From Paenibacillus sp. HB172176 (GTDB lineage: Bacteria > Bacillota > Bacilli > Paenibacillales > Paenibacillaceae), in assembly GCF_011947265.1 (NCBI RefSeq), contig NZ_JAATHD010000004.1, positions 402,963 to 466,962 on the forward strand: 64,000 nucleotides of DNA, written 5' to 3'. The notes beneath the pieces were generated by a model that was given only the letters and a program-made list of their open reading frames with translations, was not told the DNA's origin and did no database searches. Positions 31,273 to 39,899 of the stretch are shown one piece after another (within the stretch, counting starts at the first letter, position 1; the number at the start of each line of letters is the position of its first letter). A program made the translations under genes and the position numbers.

Positions 31273-31290
31273 AATACCCTATAGGGTATT
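31273..31290. promoter_or_regulatory. CsoR/CstR-type operator 2
   Basis: AATACCCTATAGGGTATT is a perfect 18-base palindrome, 55 bp centre-to-centre from operator 1, in the untranslated leader. Confidence 0.8.
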
Positions 31291-31348
31291 TTGCTTAATC
31301 GATTTAACTATCCGCTATGAAAATTATTCTTTTGGAGGGAAAGCAATT

Positions 31349-31930
31349 ATGTCGCAGACAAAATCATTTCAAGCGAATCAAATCCTGGATTGCAAAGGTC
31401 TTGCATGTCCGATGCCCATCGTAAAGACGAAGAAGACAATCACTGGAATGCAAGATGGAGAAGTGCTCGAAATTCAGGCAACGGACAAAGGTTCGCTAGC
31501 CGATCTGCAAGCATGGAGCAAGAGCGCGGGTCATCATTATATAGGCACGCTAACAGAAGGAGACCTGCTTAGGCATTATGTTCGAAAAGCAACCGCGAGC
31601 GAGGCGAAGGAGCCGCCGAAGCATGAATACAAGCTCAGCAATGAAGAGCTGGAACGTATGATCGATGGCGGAGAAAAGCTATTCGTGCTTGATGTGCGCG
31701 AACCGGCGGAATATGCTTTTGGCCATATTCCAGGCGCTGTCTCGATTCCGCTCGGCGAGCTCGAAGCAAGATGGAACGAACTGAGCAAAGAAGATCAAAT
31801 TTATGTCATCTGCCGAACAGGAACTCGAAGCGATCTGGCGTGTCGTCAGCTCGCGGAGAAGGGTTTCGATAAGACGGTTAATATATTGCCAGGAATGTCC
31901 GAGTGGCATGGACCTGTGAGAGGAGAATAA
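31349..31930 (+). CDS. yrkF: TusA-rhodanese fusion sulfurtransferase (YrkF/CstA-like)
   Basis: 193 residues from the ATG at 31349 (TTGGAGGGAAAG upstream). The TusA domain (about 8-85) carries the sulfur-carrying Cys in [15 protein letters not shown]. The rhodanese domain (about 98-193) has [26 protein letters not shown] and the active loop CRTGTRSD. It moves persulfide sulfur between protein cysteines. The same fusion occurs as B. subtilis YrkF and S. aureus CstA. It is the first gene of the operon and sits behind two operators for the repressor encoded downstream; the next gene starts two bases after its stop. Confidence 0.92.
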   Translation: MSQTKSFQANQILDCKGLACPMPIVKTKKTITGMQDGEVLEIQATDKGSLADLQAWSKSAGHHYIGTLTEGDLLRHYVRKATASEAKEPPKHEYKLSNEELERMIDGGEKLFVLDVREPAEYAFGHIPGAVSIPLGELEARWNELSKEDQIYVICRTGTRSDLACRQLAEKGFDKTVNILPGMSEWHGPVRGE

Positions 31931-31932
31931 CA

Positions 31933-33087
31933 ATGACAACTACGACAGAAGCAAAGGCAATGAAGGCGGCAGAGGCAGCGCAAGCCGTTATTCGCAGAGA
32001 GAAGCTGTTCATTCTTGATGTTCGCAATGAAGAGCTTTTCAATAATTGGAAGATCGAAGGCGTAGGCGTTACAGCGGCGAATATTCCTTATTTCGATCTT
32101 TTGGACAGCGTCGATGCGGCGATCGAGCTGCTGCCGCGGGGAGAGAAGGTGTTGGTAGTATGCGCCAAGGAAGGATCTTCGCGGTTCGTAGCTGATGCGC
32201 TGGTCGAAGCAGGAATTGCTGACGTCTATTATCTCGAAGGCGGCATGAAGGCATGGAGCGAGCATCTTGAGCCGGTGAAGATAGCCGAGCTGAGAGACGG
32301 CGGAGAACTGTACCAGTTTGTTCGGCTTGGCAAAGGATGTCTCTCCTACATGGTCATCTCAGGCGGCGAAGCCGCTGTCATTGATTCGATGAGAATGACG
32401 CATGTCTATGAGCAATTTGCAGAGGAGAAGAGAGCTGTTATCAAGCATGCGATGGATACGCATCTTCATGCGGATCATATCTCCGGCGGCAGGATGCTGG
32501 CTGAGCATACGGGAGCCTCCTATTGGCTTCCGCCCAAGGATGCAGAAGAGGCGACCTTTGCCTATGCGCCGTTAGAGAATGGAACAACGATAACTGTCGG
32601 CGGCATAAACATCAGGATTGATGCCGTATACTCCCCGGGGCATACAATCGGCAGCACGTCCTTTATTATCGATGAACGTTACTTGCTTACAGGCGATATT
32701 CTGTTCGTGAAGTCGATTGGGCGTCCTGATCTGGCGGGCAGCGCCGAGGATTGGGCGGGTGATCTTCGCGAGACGTTGTACTCCCGTTACAAAGCTTTGC
32801 CAGAGGAACTTGTCGTGCTTCCTGCGCATTTCGGAAGCATTCGCGAATTAAATGAGAACGGCAGCGTTTCGGCGCCGCTCGGCAGGCTGTTCCAAACAAA
32901 CGAAGGCTTGCAAATCGAGAGCGAAGGAGACTTCAGACGCGCGGTTACCGAGAATTTGCCGAAGCATCCGAACGCCTATCAAGACATTCGCCAGACGAAT
33001 CTGGGCAAACTGCAGCCGGAAGAAGAGGAACTGCGTGAGATGGAAACAGGACCAAACCGATGCGCCATTAAGGAGGAGACTGAATAA
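31933..33087 (+). CDS. Rhodanese - persulfide dioxygenase fusion (CstB/YrkH-like)
   Basis: 384 residues from the ATG at 31933 (GAGGAGAATAAC upstream). The N-terminal rhodanese domain (about 10-112) has the Cys loop [12 protein letters not shown] metallo-beta-lactamase fold (about 120-340) has the iron-binding motif [22 protein letters not shown] and LTGDILF, as in ETHE1-type persulfide dioxygenases. It oxidises low-molecular-weight persulfides to sulfite or thiosulfate. The domain order, rhodanese first, is the reverse of S. aureus CstB. Its stop overlaps the next start by one base. Confidence 0.9.
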   Translation: MTTTTEAKAMKAAEAAQAVIRREKLFILDVRNEELFNNWKIEGVGVTAANIPYFDLLDSVDAAIELLPRGEKVLVVCAKEGSSRFVADALVEAGIADVYYLEGGMKAWSEHLEPVKIAELRDGGELYQFVRLGKGCLSYMVISGGEAAVIDSMRMTHVYEQFAEEKRAVIKHAMDTHLHADHISGGRMLAEHTGASYWLPPKDAEEATFAYAPLENGTTITVGGINIRIDAVYSPGHTIGSTSFIIDERYLLTGDILFVKSIGRPDLAGSAEDWAGDLRETLYSRYKALPEELVVLPAHFGSIRELNENGSVSAPLGRLFQTNEGLQIESEGDFRRAVTENLPKHPNAYQDIRQTNLGKLQPEEEELREMETGPNRCAIKEETE

Positions 33088-33314
33088 TGAAAGCAACTAT
33101 TGTGGTGGATACAAAGGGAATGGCATGTCCGATGCCGATTGTGAAGGCGAAGAAAGCACTCGAGACGATAGCAGTTGGAGAAGTGATGGAAGTCGTGTCT
33201 ACGGATATGGGGTCATTGAACGACTTTCAAGCTTGGGTGAAGGGAACCAAGCATGAGATGCTTCATCACGAGGAGAATGCGGGCGTGTACACGTTCTATG
33301 TTCGCAAGCATTAG
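33087..33314 (+). CDS. yrkI: TusA-family sulfur carrier protein (YrkI-like)
   Basis: 75 residues, one TusA domain. The carrier Cys lies in [18 protein letters not shown] near the N-terminus. It passes persulfide sulfur between the operon's sulfurtransferases. It follows the dioxygenase with a one-base overlap and the ribosome site AAGGAGGAG inside that gene. Confidence 0.93.
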   Translation: MKATIVVDTKGMACPMPIVKAKKALETIAVGEVMEVVSTDMGSLNDFQAWVKGTKHEMLHHEENAGVYTFYVRKH

Positions 33315-33337
33315 GGTCTGTTGGTCGCGGTCTGGCG

Positions 33338-33366
33338 TTGAAATTCTGCCCCAAACAAGATATAGT
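33338..33366 (+). promoter_or_regulatory. Promoter of cstR-like gene
   Basis: TTGAAA at 33338-33343, 17-base spacer, TATAGT at 33361-33366, followed at 33379 by an operator. Confidence 0.75.
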
Positions 33367-33378
33367 ACCTCATAGAAG

Positions 33379-33392
33379 TACCTCTAGGGGTA
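33379..33392. promoter_or_regulatory. CsoR/CstR-type operator 3
   Basis: TACCTCTAGGGGTA, a near-palindrome matching operators 1 and 2 in the ACC...GGT arms, just downstream of the regulator promoter. It implies autoregulation. Confidence 0.7.
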
Positions 33393-33454
33393 TCGAGATC
33401 GAGAATCGCTGCTTGCTTCGGCCTTGGCCGGGTAAAGCAGGAGGGGGATAACGC

Positions 33455-33718
33455 ATGCACACTTATGATGACAATACGATGAGAAGATTGAAGCGAATGG
33501 AAGGTCAAATCCGGGGCGTCATGCGGATGATGGAAGAAAGGAAGGATTGCAAGGATGTTATCACGCAGCTTTCCGCCGTACGGAGCGCCGCGGACAAGGC
33601 GATGGCTTATATCGTCGCGACGAATTTGGAGCAATGCATCATGGAAGAGCAGGAGCGAGGCGGCGATACAAGCAGGCTTGTTCAGGAAGCCGTCGATTTG
33701 CTGGTGAAAAGCCGCTAA
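33455..33718 (+). CDS. CstR-like persulfide-sensing repressor (CsoR family)
   Basis: 87 residues, all helical, of the CsoR/FrmR/RcnR family (RRLKRMEGQIRGVMRMMEERKDC at the N-terminus). The copper repressor CsoR uses a Cys-His-Cys triad. Here the positions are Cys32, Asn57 and Cys61, so the His ligand is missing while the two cysteines keep the 29-residue spacing of S. aureus CstR (Cys31 and Cys60). CstR senses persulfides by linking these cysteines. With sulfur genes on both sides and four matching operators, a persulfide sensor is much likelier than a copper sensor. Confidence 0.9.
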   Translation: MHTYDDNTMRRLKRMEGQIRGVMRMMEERKDCKDVITQLSAVRSAADKAMAYIVATNLEQCIMEEQERGGDTSRLVQEAVDLLVKSR

Positions 33719-33875
33719 AGAAGCGGCTGCAGGCGGAAGCGGCGGGCGCGGCAGACGCGGGCAGAGATGCAATCGTAATTCAGCGGGATCAGGGGCGGAG
33801 CGTCCGTTAAACTTTATTTGTTCGAGCAGCAACGGATGTCATCCTTGTTGCCCTGAATTCCGCATGCCTGAAATA

Positions 33876-33891
33876 ATACCCATATGGGTAT
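33876..33891. promoter_or_regulatory. CsoR/CstR-type operator 4
   Basis: ATACCCATATGGGTAT, a perfect 16-base palindrome 52 bp before the dsrE start, in the same style as the operators of the main operon. No clear promoter hexamers were placed. Confidence 0.7.
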
Positions 33892-33942
33892 ATAGGGACT
33901 CGGAATTTTATATGATAAATTATATGTTGGGAGAGAATGATA

Positions 33943-34419
33943 ATGGAGAAAGACAAAACAACGATCGTCTTGTTTAGCGGAGACTTGGATAAAGCGATCG
34001 CGGCGTTCATCATTGCGAACGGAGCAGCGGCTTACGATCATGACGTCACGATATTTTTCACCTTCTGGGGGCTGAACGCGCTCCGCAAGGATGAGCTCGT
34101 GAAGACGGACAAGGGCATGCTCGAGCGAATGTTCGGATGGATGATGCCTCGCGGCGCGAAGAAGCTGGGCCTGTCCAAGATGCATATGGCGGGCATGGGG
34201 CCGAAGATGATCAAGCATGTCATGAAGAAGCATAACGCGCTGTCCCTGCCGCAGCTTATTGAACTGGCTCAAGAGCAAGGGGTGAAGCTGGTTGCTTGCA
34301 CCATGACGATGGATTTGCTCGGCCTCAAGCAGGAGGAGCTGCTGGACGATATCGAATACGCCGGCGTGGCCGCTTATCTCGGTGACGCGAACGAGGCGAA
34401 GGTCAATTTGTTTATTTAA
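33943..34419 (+). CDS. yrkE: DsrE/F-like sulfur-carrier protein (YrkE-like)
   Basis: 158 residues from the ATG at 33943, correctly spaced from GGGAGAG; the ATG at 33937 is too close. It is a member of the DsrE2 group: KTTIVLFSGDLDKAIAAFIIANGAA, then TIFFTFWGLNAL, a Met-rich central part (MHMAGMGPKMIKHVMKK) and the conserved Cys in VKLVACTMTMDLLG. Such proteins carry or relay persulfide sulfur with TusA. It has its own upstream operator, so it is probably in the same regulon. Confidence 0.9.
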   Translation: MEKDKTTIVLFSGDLDKAIAAFIIANGAAAYDHDVTIFFTFWGLNALRKDELVKTDKGMLERMFGWMMPRGAKKLGLSKMHMAGMGPKMIKHVMKKHNALSLPQLIELAQEQGVKLVACTMTMDLLGLKQEELLDDIEYAGVAAYLGDANEAKVNLFI

Positions 34420-34443
34420 CATGGCATGCGCGTTTGGTTTGAT

Positions 34444-34486
34444 AAAACCCCGTCATCTGGCATTTCAGTGCCGATGTCGGGGTTTT
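34444..34486. terminator. Terminator after dsrE gene
   Basis: AAAACCCCG and CGGGGTTTT outer arms with an inner TGGCA/TGCCG stem; strong on both strands. Confidence 0.8.
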
Positions 34487-34665
34487 CGTTGCGGCTGCGA
34501 GCTGGCATATTGCTGGTTAGCTTAGTGTTCCGTTCGCTTTCGCAAATCATACTTTGAGCGCAAGCAAGCAGCAGACGTATTATTGAAGAATGAACCAATT
34601 TTCCATAAGCCTGTCCTAGCTCGCTTGGATTATAATGAATGCAAGCCGGAAAGTTGGAGGAGGCC

Positions 34666-36306
34666 ATGTACAAACTATTGATTGTCGATGACGAATTCTC
34701 AACCCGGAACGGTCTGAAGCTGTGCATGAATTGGGCCGATTACGGCATTGAGGTGGCGGGAGAAGCCGAGAACGGGAAGAAAGGGCTCGAGCTTGCCGGC
34801 CGTTTGAAGCCGCATATTGTGCTTACGGATGTGAAGATGCCGGGCATGGACGGCATAGAGATGGTACATCGGATCAAGGCTGATTTCCCCGATACGAAAA
34901 TTGTGTTCATTAGCGGCTACGATGATATTGACTATTTGAAGTCGGCGATGAAGATGGACGCAGTCGATTATATTCTGAAGCCTGTCAACCTCGAAGAGCT
35001 GACGATGGTAATCGAGAAAATCATGAAGCTGTCGAAGCAGGAAGCGAGCAGGAAGGACATGCTGCAGCGCATGAACGACAAGCTGAAAGAAAGCATACCG
35101 CTGCTGCGGGAGAAATTTCTCATTCAATTGATTCGGGACGGAAGCATCGATCAGACGACGGCCGAGAAGCGCGCCGAGTTTCTCGAGCTGAATTTGCCGT
35201 ACAACGCGGCGTATTGCGCATTGATTATTCGAATCGACAACTTCCGAACCGTATTCGAGCACATCTCGGAGCAGAATATGCAGCTCATCTCGTTTTCCAT
35301 TCAGAATATTTGCCAGGAAATCGTGGAAGCTCGCGTTTCGGGCTATATTTTCGAGCATCAGCGGGGCGAATACGTGCTTATCCTGAAGCTTCCCGAGCTG
35401 GAGGGCGAGGAGATGATCTTTCCGCTGGTAAGCGATCTTATGGATCATCTGAACGGATTTCTGAGCCGCATGATGAAGATCAGTCTGACGATAGGCGTCG
35501 GCGGAACGATTGAGGAGTTGGGCAGGCTTGCCGAGAGCTATCAGATGGCGGCGGAGGCAATCGAGCGGAGGCTGTTTCTGGGGAAGAACCAGGTGCTGAC
35601 CTTCGATGCGCTGGCCGATCAGAAGAATGTGGATTACCGGCGAATTACGGAGAGAATCGAAGCGCTGGCCTCCATGCTGAAGACGGGCGCAATCGATCCG
35701 GTTTTCTTGCAATTGGACGCATTGTTCGGCGAGCTTCGAGAGAGCGAAGGAATCGGTTACGGCGATTGCCAGCGCGTATGCCTGCAAGTGATGCTCGTCA
35801 CCTCCCAATTCCTGTCCGAATTCGGCATACCGTTAGACGATGATCGGAATGAAAGGGAATCGGAAGCCTGGCAGCGGCTCATGAAGCTGGAGACGCTGGA
35901 TGAGATGCAGCTGCATCTCCAGCATTATTTGACCCGCGTCTGCAGCTTTATCGAGAAGCGCGCGCAGAGGAAGGCGCCTGATGTCATCACAGCCATCATT
36001 CGCATTATTCAGGAACAATTCCCTGGCAATTTGACGATTGCGGATATCGCCTCGCAGGTCTACTTGGCCAAAACTTATATCTGCATGCTGTTCAAGCAGG
36101 AAACCGGAGAGACGATCAACGAATATATGACAAGAGTTCGCATGGAGAAGGCGAAGGAGCTGCTCGCGAATTCGGAGGATAAGCTTGCGGATATTTGCAC
36201 GGCTATCGGGTATTCCGAGCCCAGCTACTTCACGAAGCAATTCCGCAAGCACGCCGGACTTAATCCGAGCGAATATCGAGACATTCACAGGAGGGCGATG
36301 GAATGA
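34666..36306 (+). CDS. yesN: YesN-type response regulator
   Basis: 546 residues from the ATG at 34666 (TTGGAGGAGG upstream). The receiver domain has VDDE, phosphoacceptor Asp55 in LTDVKMPGMDG and the Lys in YILKPVN. A middle region of about 300 residues is followed by an intact AraC domain (LTIADIASQVYLAKTYICMLFKQETG; KLADICTAIGYSEPSYFTKQFRKHAG, then LNPSEYR). It should be paired with the YesM kinase at 36950, and the importer at 38967-42429 is the likely target. Its stop overlaps the next start by four bases (ATGA). Confidence 0.93.
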   Translation: MYKLLIVDDEFSTRNGLKLCMNWADYGIEVAGEAENGKKGLELAGRLKPHIVLTDVKMPGMDGIEMVHRIKADFPDTKIVFISGYDDIDYLKSAMKMDAVDYILKPVNLEELTMVIEKIMKLSKQEASRKDMLQRMNDKLKESIPLLREKFLIQLIRDGSIDQTTAEKRAEFLELNLPYNAAYCALIIRIDNFRTVFEHISEQNMQLISFSIQNICQEIVEARVSGYIFEHQRGEYVLILKLPELEGEEMIFPLVSDLMDHLNGFLSRMMKISLTIGVGGTIEELGRLAESYQMAAEAIERRLFLGKNQVLTFDALADQKNVDYRRITERIEALASMLKTGAIDPVFLQLDALFGELRESEGIGYGDCQRVCLQVMLVTSQFLSEFGIPLDDDRNERESEAWQRLMKLETLDEMQLHLQHYLTRVCSFIEKRAQRKAPDVITAIIRIIQEQFPGNLTIADIASQVYLAKTYICMLFKQETGETINEYMTRVRMEKAKELLANSEDKLADICTAIGYSEPSYFTKQFRKHAGLNPSEYRDIHRRAME

Positions 36307-36926
36307 AGCAGAGATGGCAAGGCGCAAGCTGGGCGACACTGGGCGACAGCATTACGGCGGCGAACGGCTATCAGCCGCTTGTCGGCGAGGCTTTGGGCTT
36401 TGCAAGAATTGATAATAAGGGAAGAAGCGGCTGCCCGTTAGCTCTTGGCACAGACCGGGATGAGGGAGCCACCGTGCGGGTCGCGGAGGAGCTCGACGAG
36501 GCTTTCGATTGCATAACCGTGTTCGCGGGAACGAATGACTACCGTCTCCATATCCCGGTCGGAGAATGGAAGGGAATCGGTTCGGAGTTCGACAAGAACA
36601 CGTTTGTAGGCGCCTATCAGTTCTTGATTGAAAGCTTGCTTGGACGGTTTCCCGGCAGCAGATTAAGCCTATGGACACCGCTGCAGCGGGACAAAGACGG
36701 GTTCGACTCTACGACGAGGAATGATTGGGGCAGCTTGCTCGGGGATTATGCCGACGCCGTCCGCTTTATCGGAAGGGCCTACGCCTTGCCGGTGCTCGAT
36801 CTCTATGCGCTCAGCGGCTTCAACAAGCTGACCCTGGACGCCTTCACCAGCGACCGCCTTCATCCGAACGAAGCCGGCCACAAGCGGATAGCGGATATGG
36901 CGGCAGCTTTTCTGGCAACGCTCTAA
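36303..36926 (+). CDS. SGNH/GDSL-family hydrolase
   Basis: 207 residues, cytoplasmic. Block I GDSIT (Ser near residue 17), the Gly of KGRSGCPLA (block II), block III AGTNDY and block V SDRLHPNEAGH (Asp and His) are all present. SGNH enzymes hydrolyse esters, often acetyl groups on sugars. Its place is unusual: it is translationally coupled to the response regulator by an ATGA overlap and sits before the sensor kinase. A role in deacetylating the sugar sensed by this system is an inference. Confidence 0.9.
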   Translation: MKQRWQGASWATLGDSITAANGYQPLVGEALGFARIDNKGRSGCPLALGTDRDEGATVRVAEELDEAFDCITVFAGTNDYRLHIPVGEWKGIGSEFDKNTFVGAYQFLIESLLGRFPGSRLSLWTPLQRDKDGFDSTTRNDWGSLLGDYADAVRFIGRAYALPVLDLYALSGFNKLTLDAFTSDRLHPNEAGHKRIADMAAAFLATL

Positions 36927-36949
36927 TGTCAAGAAAGCGGGGGTAAGCT

Positions 36950-38752
36950 ATGCATTTTTGGCGCAAATATCAACTGCTGTGGCTTGCCTATCGCCGAATG
37001 CTGATCGTGTACATGCTGATTGTACTTCTTCCGGCGGGGGGCTTGCTCTATTATTATATGGTTACCTCGTCTCATATCGTGGAGAAGCAGGTGACGCAAT
37101 CGATCTTGAAATCGGTTCAGCAGGTGAAGATCAACGTGGACTATCGACTTTCGAAGGTGGCGGAGATTTCGGATGCTTTGATTCTGAATAAGGAGCTGTA
37201 CGAGCTCTTGTCCAACGATCCGAAGAGCGGCGTTAATTATGATCAGGTGGAGGAAGAGGAGAAGCTGGAGAGCATGATTCGCAATCTTCAAGGCAATGAT
37301 ATCGCGAAGATCAAGCTTTACGTCAACCCTGATAAAATGTACGCCAGAGAGCATGTGAATTTCTTCAGTCTGAGGGAAGCGACCCAGTTGGCGTGGTATG
37401 ACGAGATTATCCGCCAGAACGGCTCCATCTACTGGGCGCCCTCGCATGAGGAGCGCTACAGCGGAGTAAACGGTGAGGTGAGGGTAATCTCGGCTGCCCG
37501 CATCATCAGAGACCCGAAGGAATTCTCGCGTATCATCGGCATTCTCGTGCTGGACGTGCCGGAAGCCAATCTCTTGTCCATTCTGCGGCAAGCCGAGCTA
37601 GACGAGTCCAGCCGCAGCATGTATATCGTTAATCAGGCTGAATATGTCGTTTCATACGAGCAACGGGAATCGGCCCTGACTCTGCCTCAAGCTTCCGAAT
37701 TACATACTTCCATGGAAGAGAGGGCAACCGGCATTGTCAGCCGCAAGCTGAATTCGGAGCCTTATTACGTCATCTATGATTCGCTGAGCGAGGGCGGATG
37801 GAAGATCGCGTCCTTGCTTCCGGCCAGGCAGATCAACCACAGAAGCGCCGATTTCAATTTCGGCTTTTCCATTGTGCTGACCCTTTCGCTTGCCCTGTTA
37901 TTCATTGTCAGCGCCTTTCTTGTCTTCGCTCATGTTACGCGAGGGACGATCGGCAGAGTGCGTCATATTACCGAGCAACTGAGGGAGCGCGGCGCTTCCA
38001 TGATTGAAGAAGGCATTCCGCATCGCAGCGGCGTCGTCATTCAGCTCGAGAAGAGCGTTTCTCATATGCTCGCGACCTTCCAACGGCTGATGGACGACAA
38101 TTATCGCGCGAAGGAACGCGAGAAGGAGGCACGGCTGCGCGCCTTGCAAGCCCAGATAAATCCCCATTTCTTGTACAACGCGCTCGATACGATCAATTGG
38201 ATGGCGCTGACGAAGGGCGCGCATGATATTAGCAAGATGCTGAACATGCTTGCGCAATATTTTCGGCTGACCCTGAACAAAGGCAATGATATTGTCGCCC
38301 TGGAGGATGAGATGAATCTGACGAGGGCGTTCCTGGAAATTCAGAAGCAGCGGTTTCACAATTTCGATTATTCGGTGGAGGTTGCGGAATCGCTCTTCGG
38401 CCGGCAGCTGCCCAAGCTTACCGTTCAGCCGATCATCGAGAACGCGATTATGCACGGCATCCATAACAAGGAGGAGCATTACGGGCATCTTCGCGTCGTT
38501 GCGTATGAAGAGGAAGGCACGCTGGTCATTCAGGTGACAGATGATGGAACAGGCATGGAGAAGGCGCAGGTCGATGCGATTATGGCCTCCCTGCATGCCT
38601 CATCCTCGCCATCCAGCTACGGCTTGTACAATGTATGGGAGCGAGTACGCCTGTTCACGGAAGGCGCGGGCAGTTTGGAGATAGAATCCGAGCCTGGAGC
38701 GGGCACAACCGTAAGTATTCGAATGCCGGGTGTCACGGGGGCAGAGGAATAA
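36950..38752 (+). CDS. yesM: YesM-type sensor histidine kinase
   Basis: 600 residues. The first membrane segment is at about 17-37, followed by an extracellular sensor domain, a second segment at about 302-325 (IVLTLSLALLFIVSAFLVF) and a HAMP linker. The phosphoacceptor is His406 in INPHFLYNALDTINWM, and the HATPase domain has PIIENAIMHGIHN, DDGTGME and a GAGTTVSI end. It is the partner of the YesN protein at 34666. A terminator follows. Confidence 0.93.
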   Translation: MHFWRKYQLLWLAYRRMLIVYMLIVLLPAGGLLYYYMVTSSHIVEKQVTQSILKSVQQVKINVDYRLSKVAEISDALILNKELYELLSNDPKSGVNYDQVEEEEKLESMIRNLQGNDIAKIKLYVNPDKMYAREHVNFFSLREATQLAWYDEIIRQNGSIYWAPSHEERYSGVNGEVRVISAARIIRDPKEFSRIIGILVLDVPEANLLSILRQAELDESSRSMYIVNQAEYVVSYEQRESALTLPQASELHTSMEERATGIVSRKLNSEPYYVIYDSLSEGGWKIASLLPARQINHRSADFNFGFSIVLTLSLALLFIVSAFLVFAHVTRGTIGRVRHITEQLRERGASMIEEGIPHRSGVVIQLEKSVSHMLATFQRLMDDNYRAKEREKEARLRALQAQINPHFLYNALDTINWMALTKGAHDISKMLNMLAQYFRLTLNKGNDIVALEDEMNLTRAFLEIQKQRFHNFDYSVEVAESLFGRQLPKLTVQPIIENAIMHGIHNKEEHYGHLRVVAYEEEGTLVIQVTDDGTGMEKAQVDAIMASLHASSSPSSYGLYNVWERVRLFTEGAGSLEIESEPGAGTTVSIRMPGVTGAEE

Positions 38753-38764
38753 GAGATGAATTGG

Positions 38765-38811
38765 AACATGCGAGCATGCAGCCGAGCTGCCGATGCTTGC
38801 ATGTTTTTTTG
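38765..38811 (+). terminator. Terminator between sensor operon and importer operon
   Basis: ACATGCGAGCATGCAGC and GCTGCCGATGCTTGCATGT form a long stem, followed by seven T residues. Confidence 0.85.
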
Positions 38812-38966
38812 CGTACAAGCTGCGGGATGCTCTGGGTAACAGAAACGGGATGCCTGAAGAATGAACCATTCGCGCTGAACATTGTACCTCACGGAACGGA
38901 TTGCTTTGCTTGTAAGATAGGATCATAAGCATTACCAACAACGAACAACATGACGGGAGGGAAGCT

Positions 38967-39881
38967 ATGAAGCTCAGGATGCAATGGCTGTCGCAGGTTC
39001 GCCGCAATTATGACTTGTATCTCTTGTTGATTCCGGGCCTTGTCTTCTTGGGGATATTCAAGTACACACCCATTTACGGCTTGGTCATCGCTTTTCAGAA
39101 CTTTAATATTTTCCAAGGCATCAATGGCAGCGAATGGGTCGGATTCGCCCAATTCGACCGGCTGTTCTCCACCGCCGAATTCGGACGCATCATGAGGAAC
39201 ACGCTGCTCATCAGCTTGTATAAGATCGTCATTCTCTTTCCTATTCCGATCGCGATCGCCGTATTTCTGAACGAAGTAGGCAAGATGTGGTTCAAGCGAA
39301 CGATACAGACGATAATCTATCTGCCGCATTTTCTGTCCTGGGTCATTATCGCCGGTCTGTTCATCAACATCATGTCGCCCTCTACCGGTATTCTGAACAG
39401 CATGGTCGTATTCTTCGGAGGAGAGCCGATTAATTTCTTCATGGACAATGATTTCTTCCGAAGCGTAATCGTAGCGACCGCGGGCTGGAAGGAAGCGGGC
39501 TGGAACGCGATTATCTTCATCGCCGCCATCGCAGGGCTGGATCCCGAATTGTACGAGGCGTCCAAGCTGGATGGCGCTAGCAAGGTGCAGCAGGTATTCA
39601 CGATTACGCTGCCCGGCATCGCCTCGACAATCATTCTGATGCTCATCCTTCGCATCGGGCATGTGCTCGAAGCGGGCACGGAGCAAATTCTGCTCTTGTA
39701 CAACCCGACCGTGTACGAGACGGGCGATGTCATCGGCACTTATATTTATCGGATGGGATTGACCTCCATGGAATTCAGCTTCTCCACCGCGGTTGGTCTA
39801 TTCGAATCCGTGATTGGCTTCGCGCTAGTCATCGGAGGGAATTATCTCGCCAAGAAATATTCAGGCAGAAGCATATGGTAA
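38967..39881 (+). CDS. lplB: LplB-type sugar ABC transporter permease
   Basis: 304 residues with six membrane segments. The family start LRRNYDLYLLLIPG-like stretch (RRNYDLYLLLIPGLVFLGIFKYTPIYGLVIAF) is clear. The EAA loop is YEASKLDGASKVQQVFTITLPG. The end AKKYSGRSIW is typical of LplB. LplB/LplC transporters import complex oligosaccharides. It pairs with the permease at 39900, 18 bp downstream, and with the lipoprotein at 40885. Confidence 0.93.
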   Translation: MKLRMQWLSQVRRNYDLYLLLIPGLVFLGIFKYTPIYGLVIAFQNFNIFQGINGSEWVGFAQFDRLFSTAEFGRIMRNTLLISLYKIVILFPIPIAIAVFLNEVGKMWFKRTIQTIIYLPHFLSWVIIAGLFINIMSPSTGILNSMVVFFGGEPINFFMDNDFFRSVIVATAGWKEAGWNAIIFIAAIAGLDPELYEASKLDGASKVQQVFTITLPGIASTIILMLILRIGHVLEAGTEQILLLYNPTVYETGDVIGTYIYRMGLTSMEFSFSTAVGLFESVIGFALVIGGNYLAKKYSGRSIW

Positions 39882-39899
39882 TGACGGGAGGCAAAGCAA

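Noticed and set aside
33455..33718. Copper-sensing CsoR
   Set aside because: The His of the copper triad is Asn57 and all neighbouring genes are sulfurtransferases, so a persulfide sensor is the better call.
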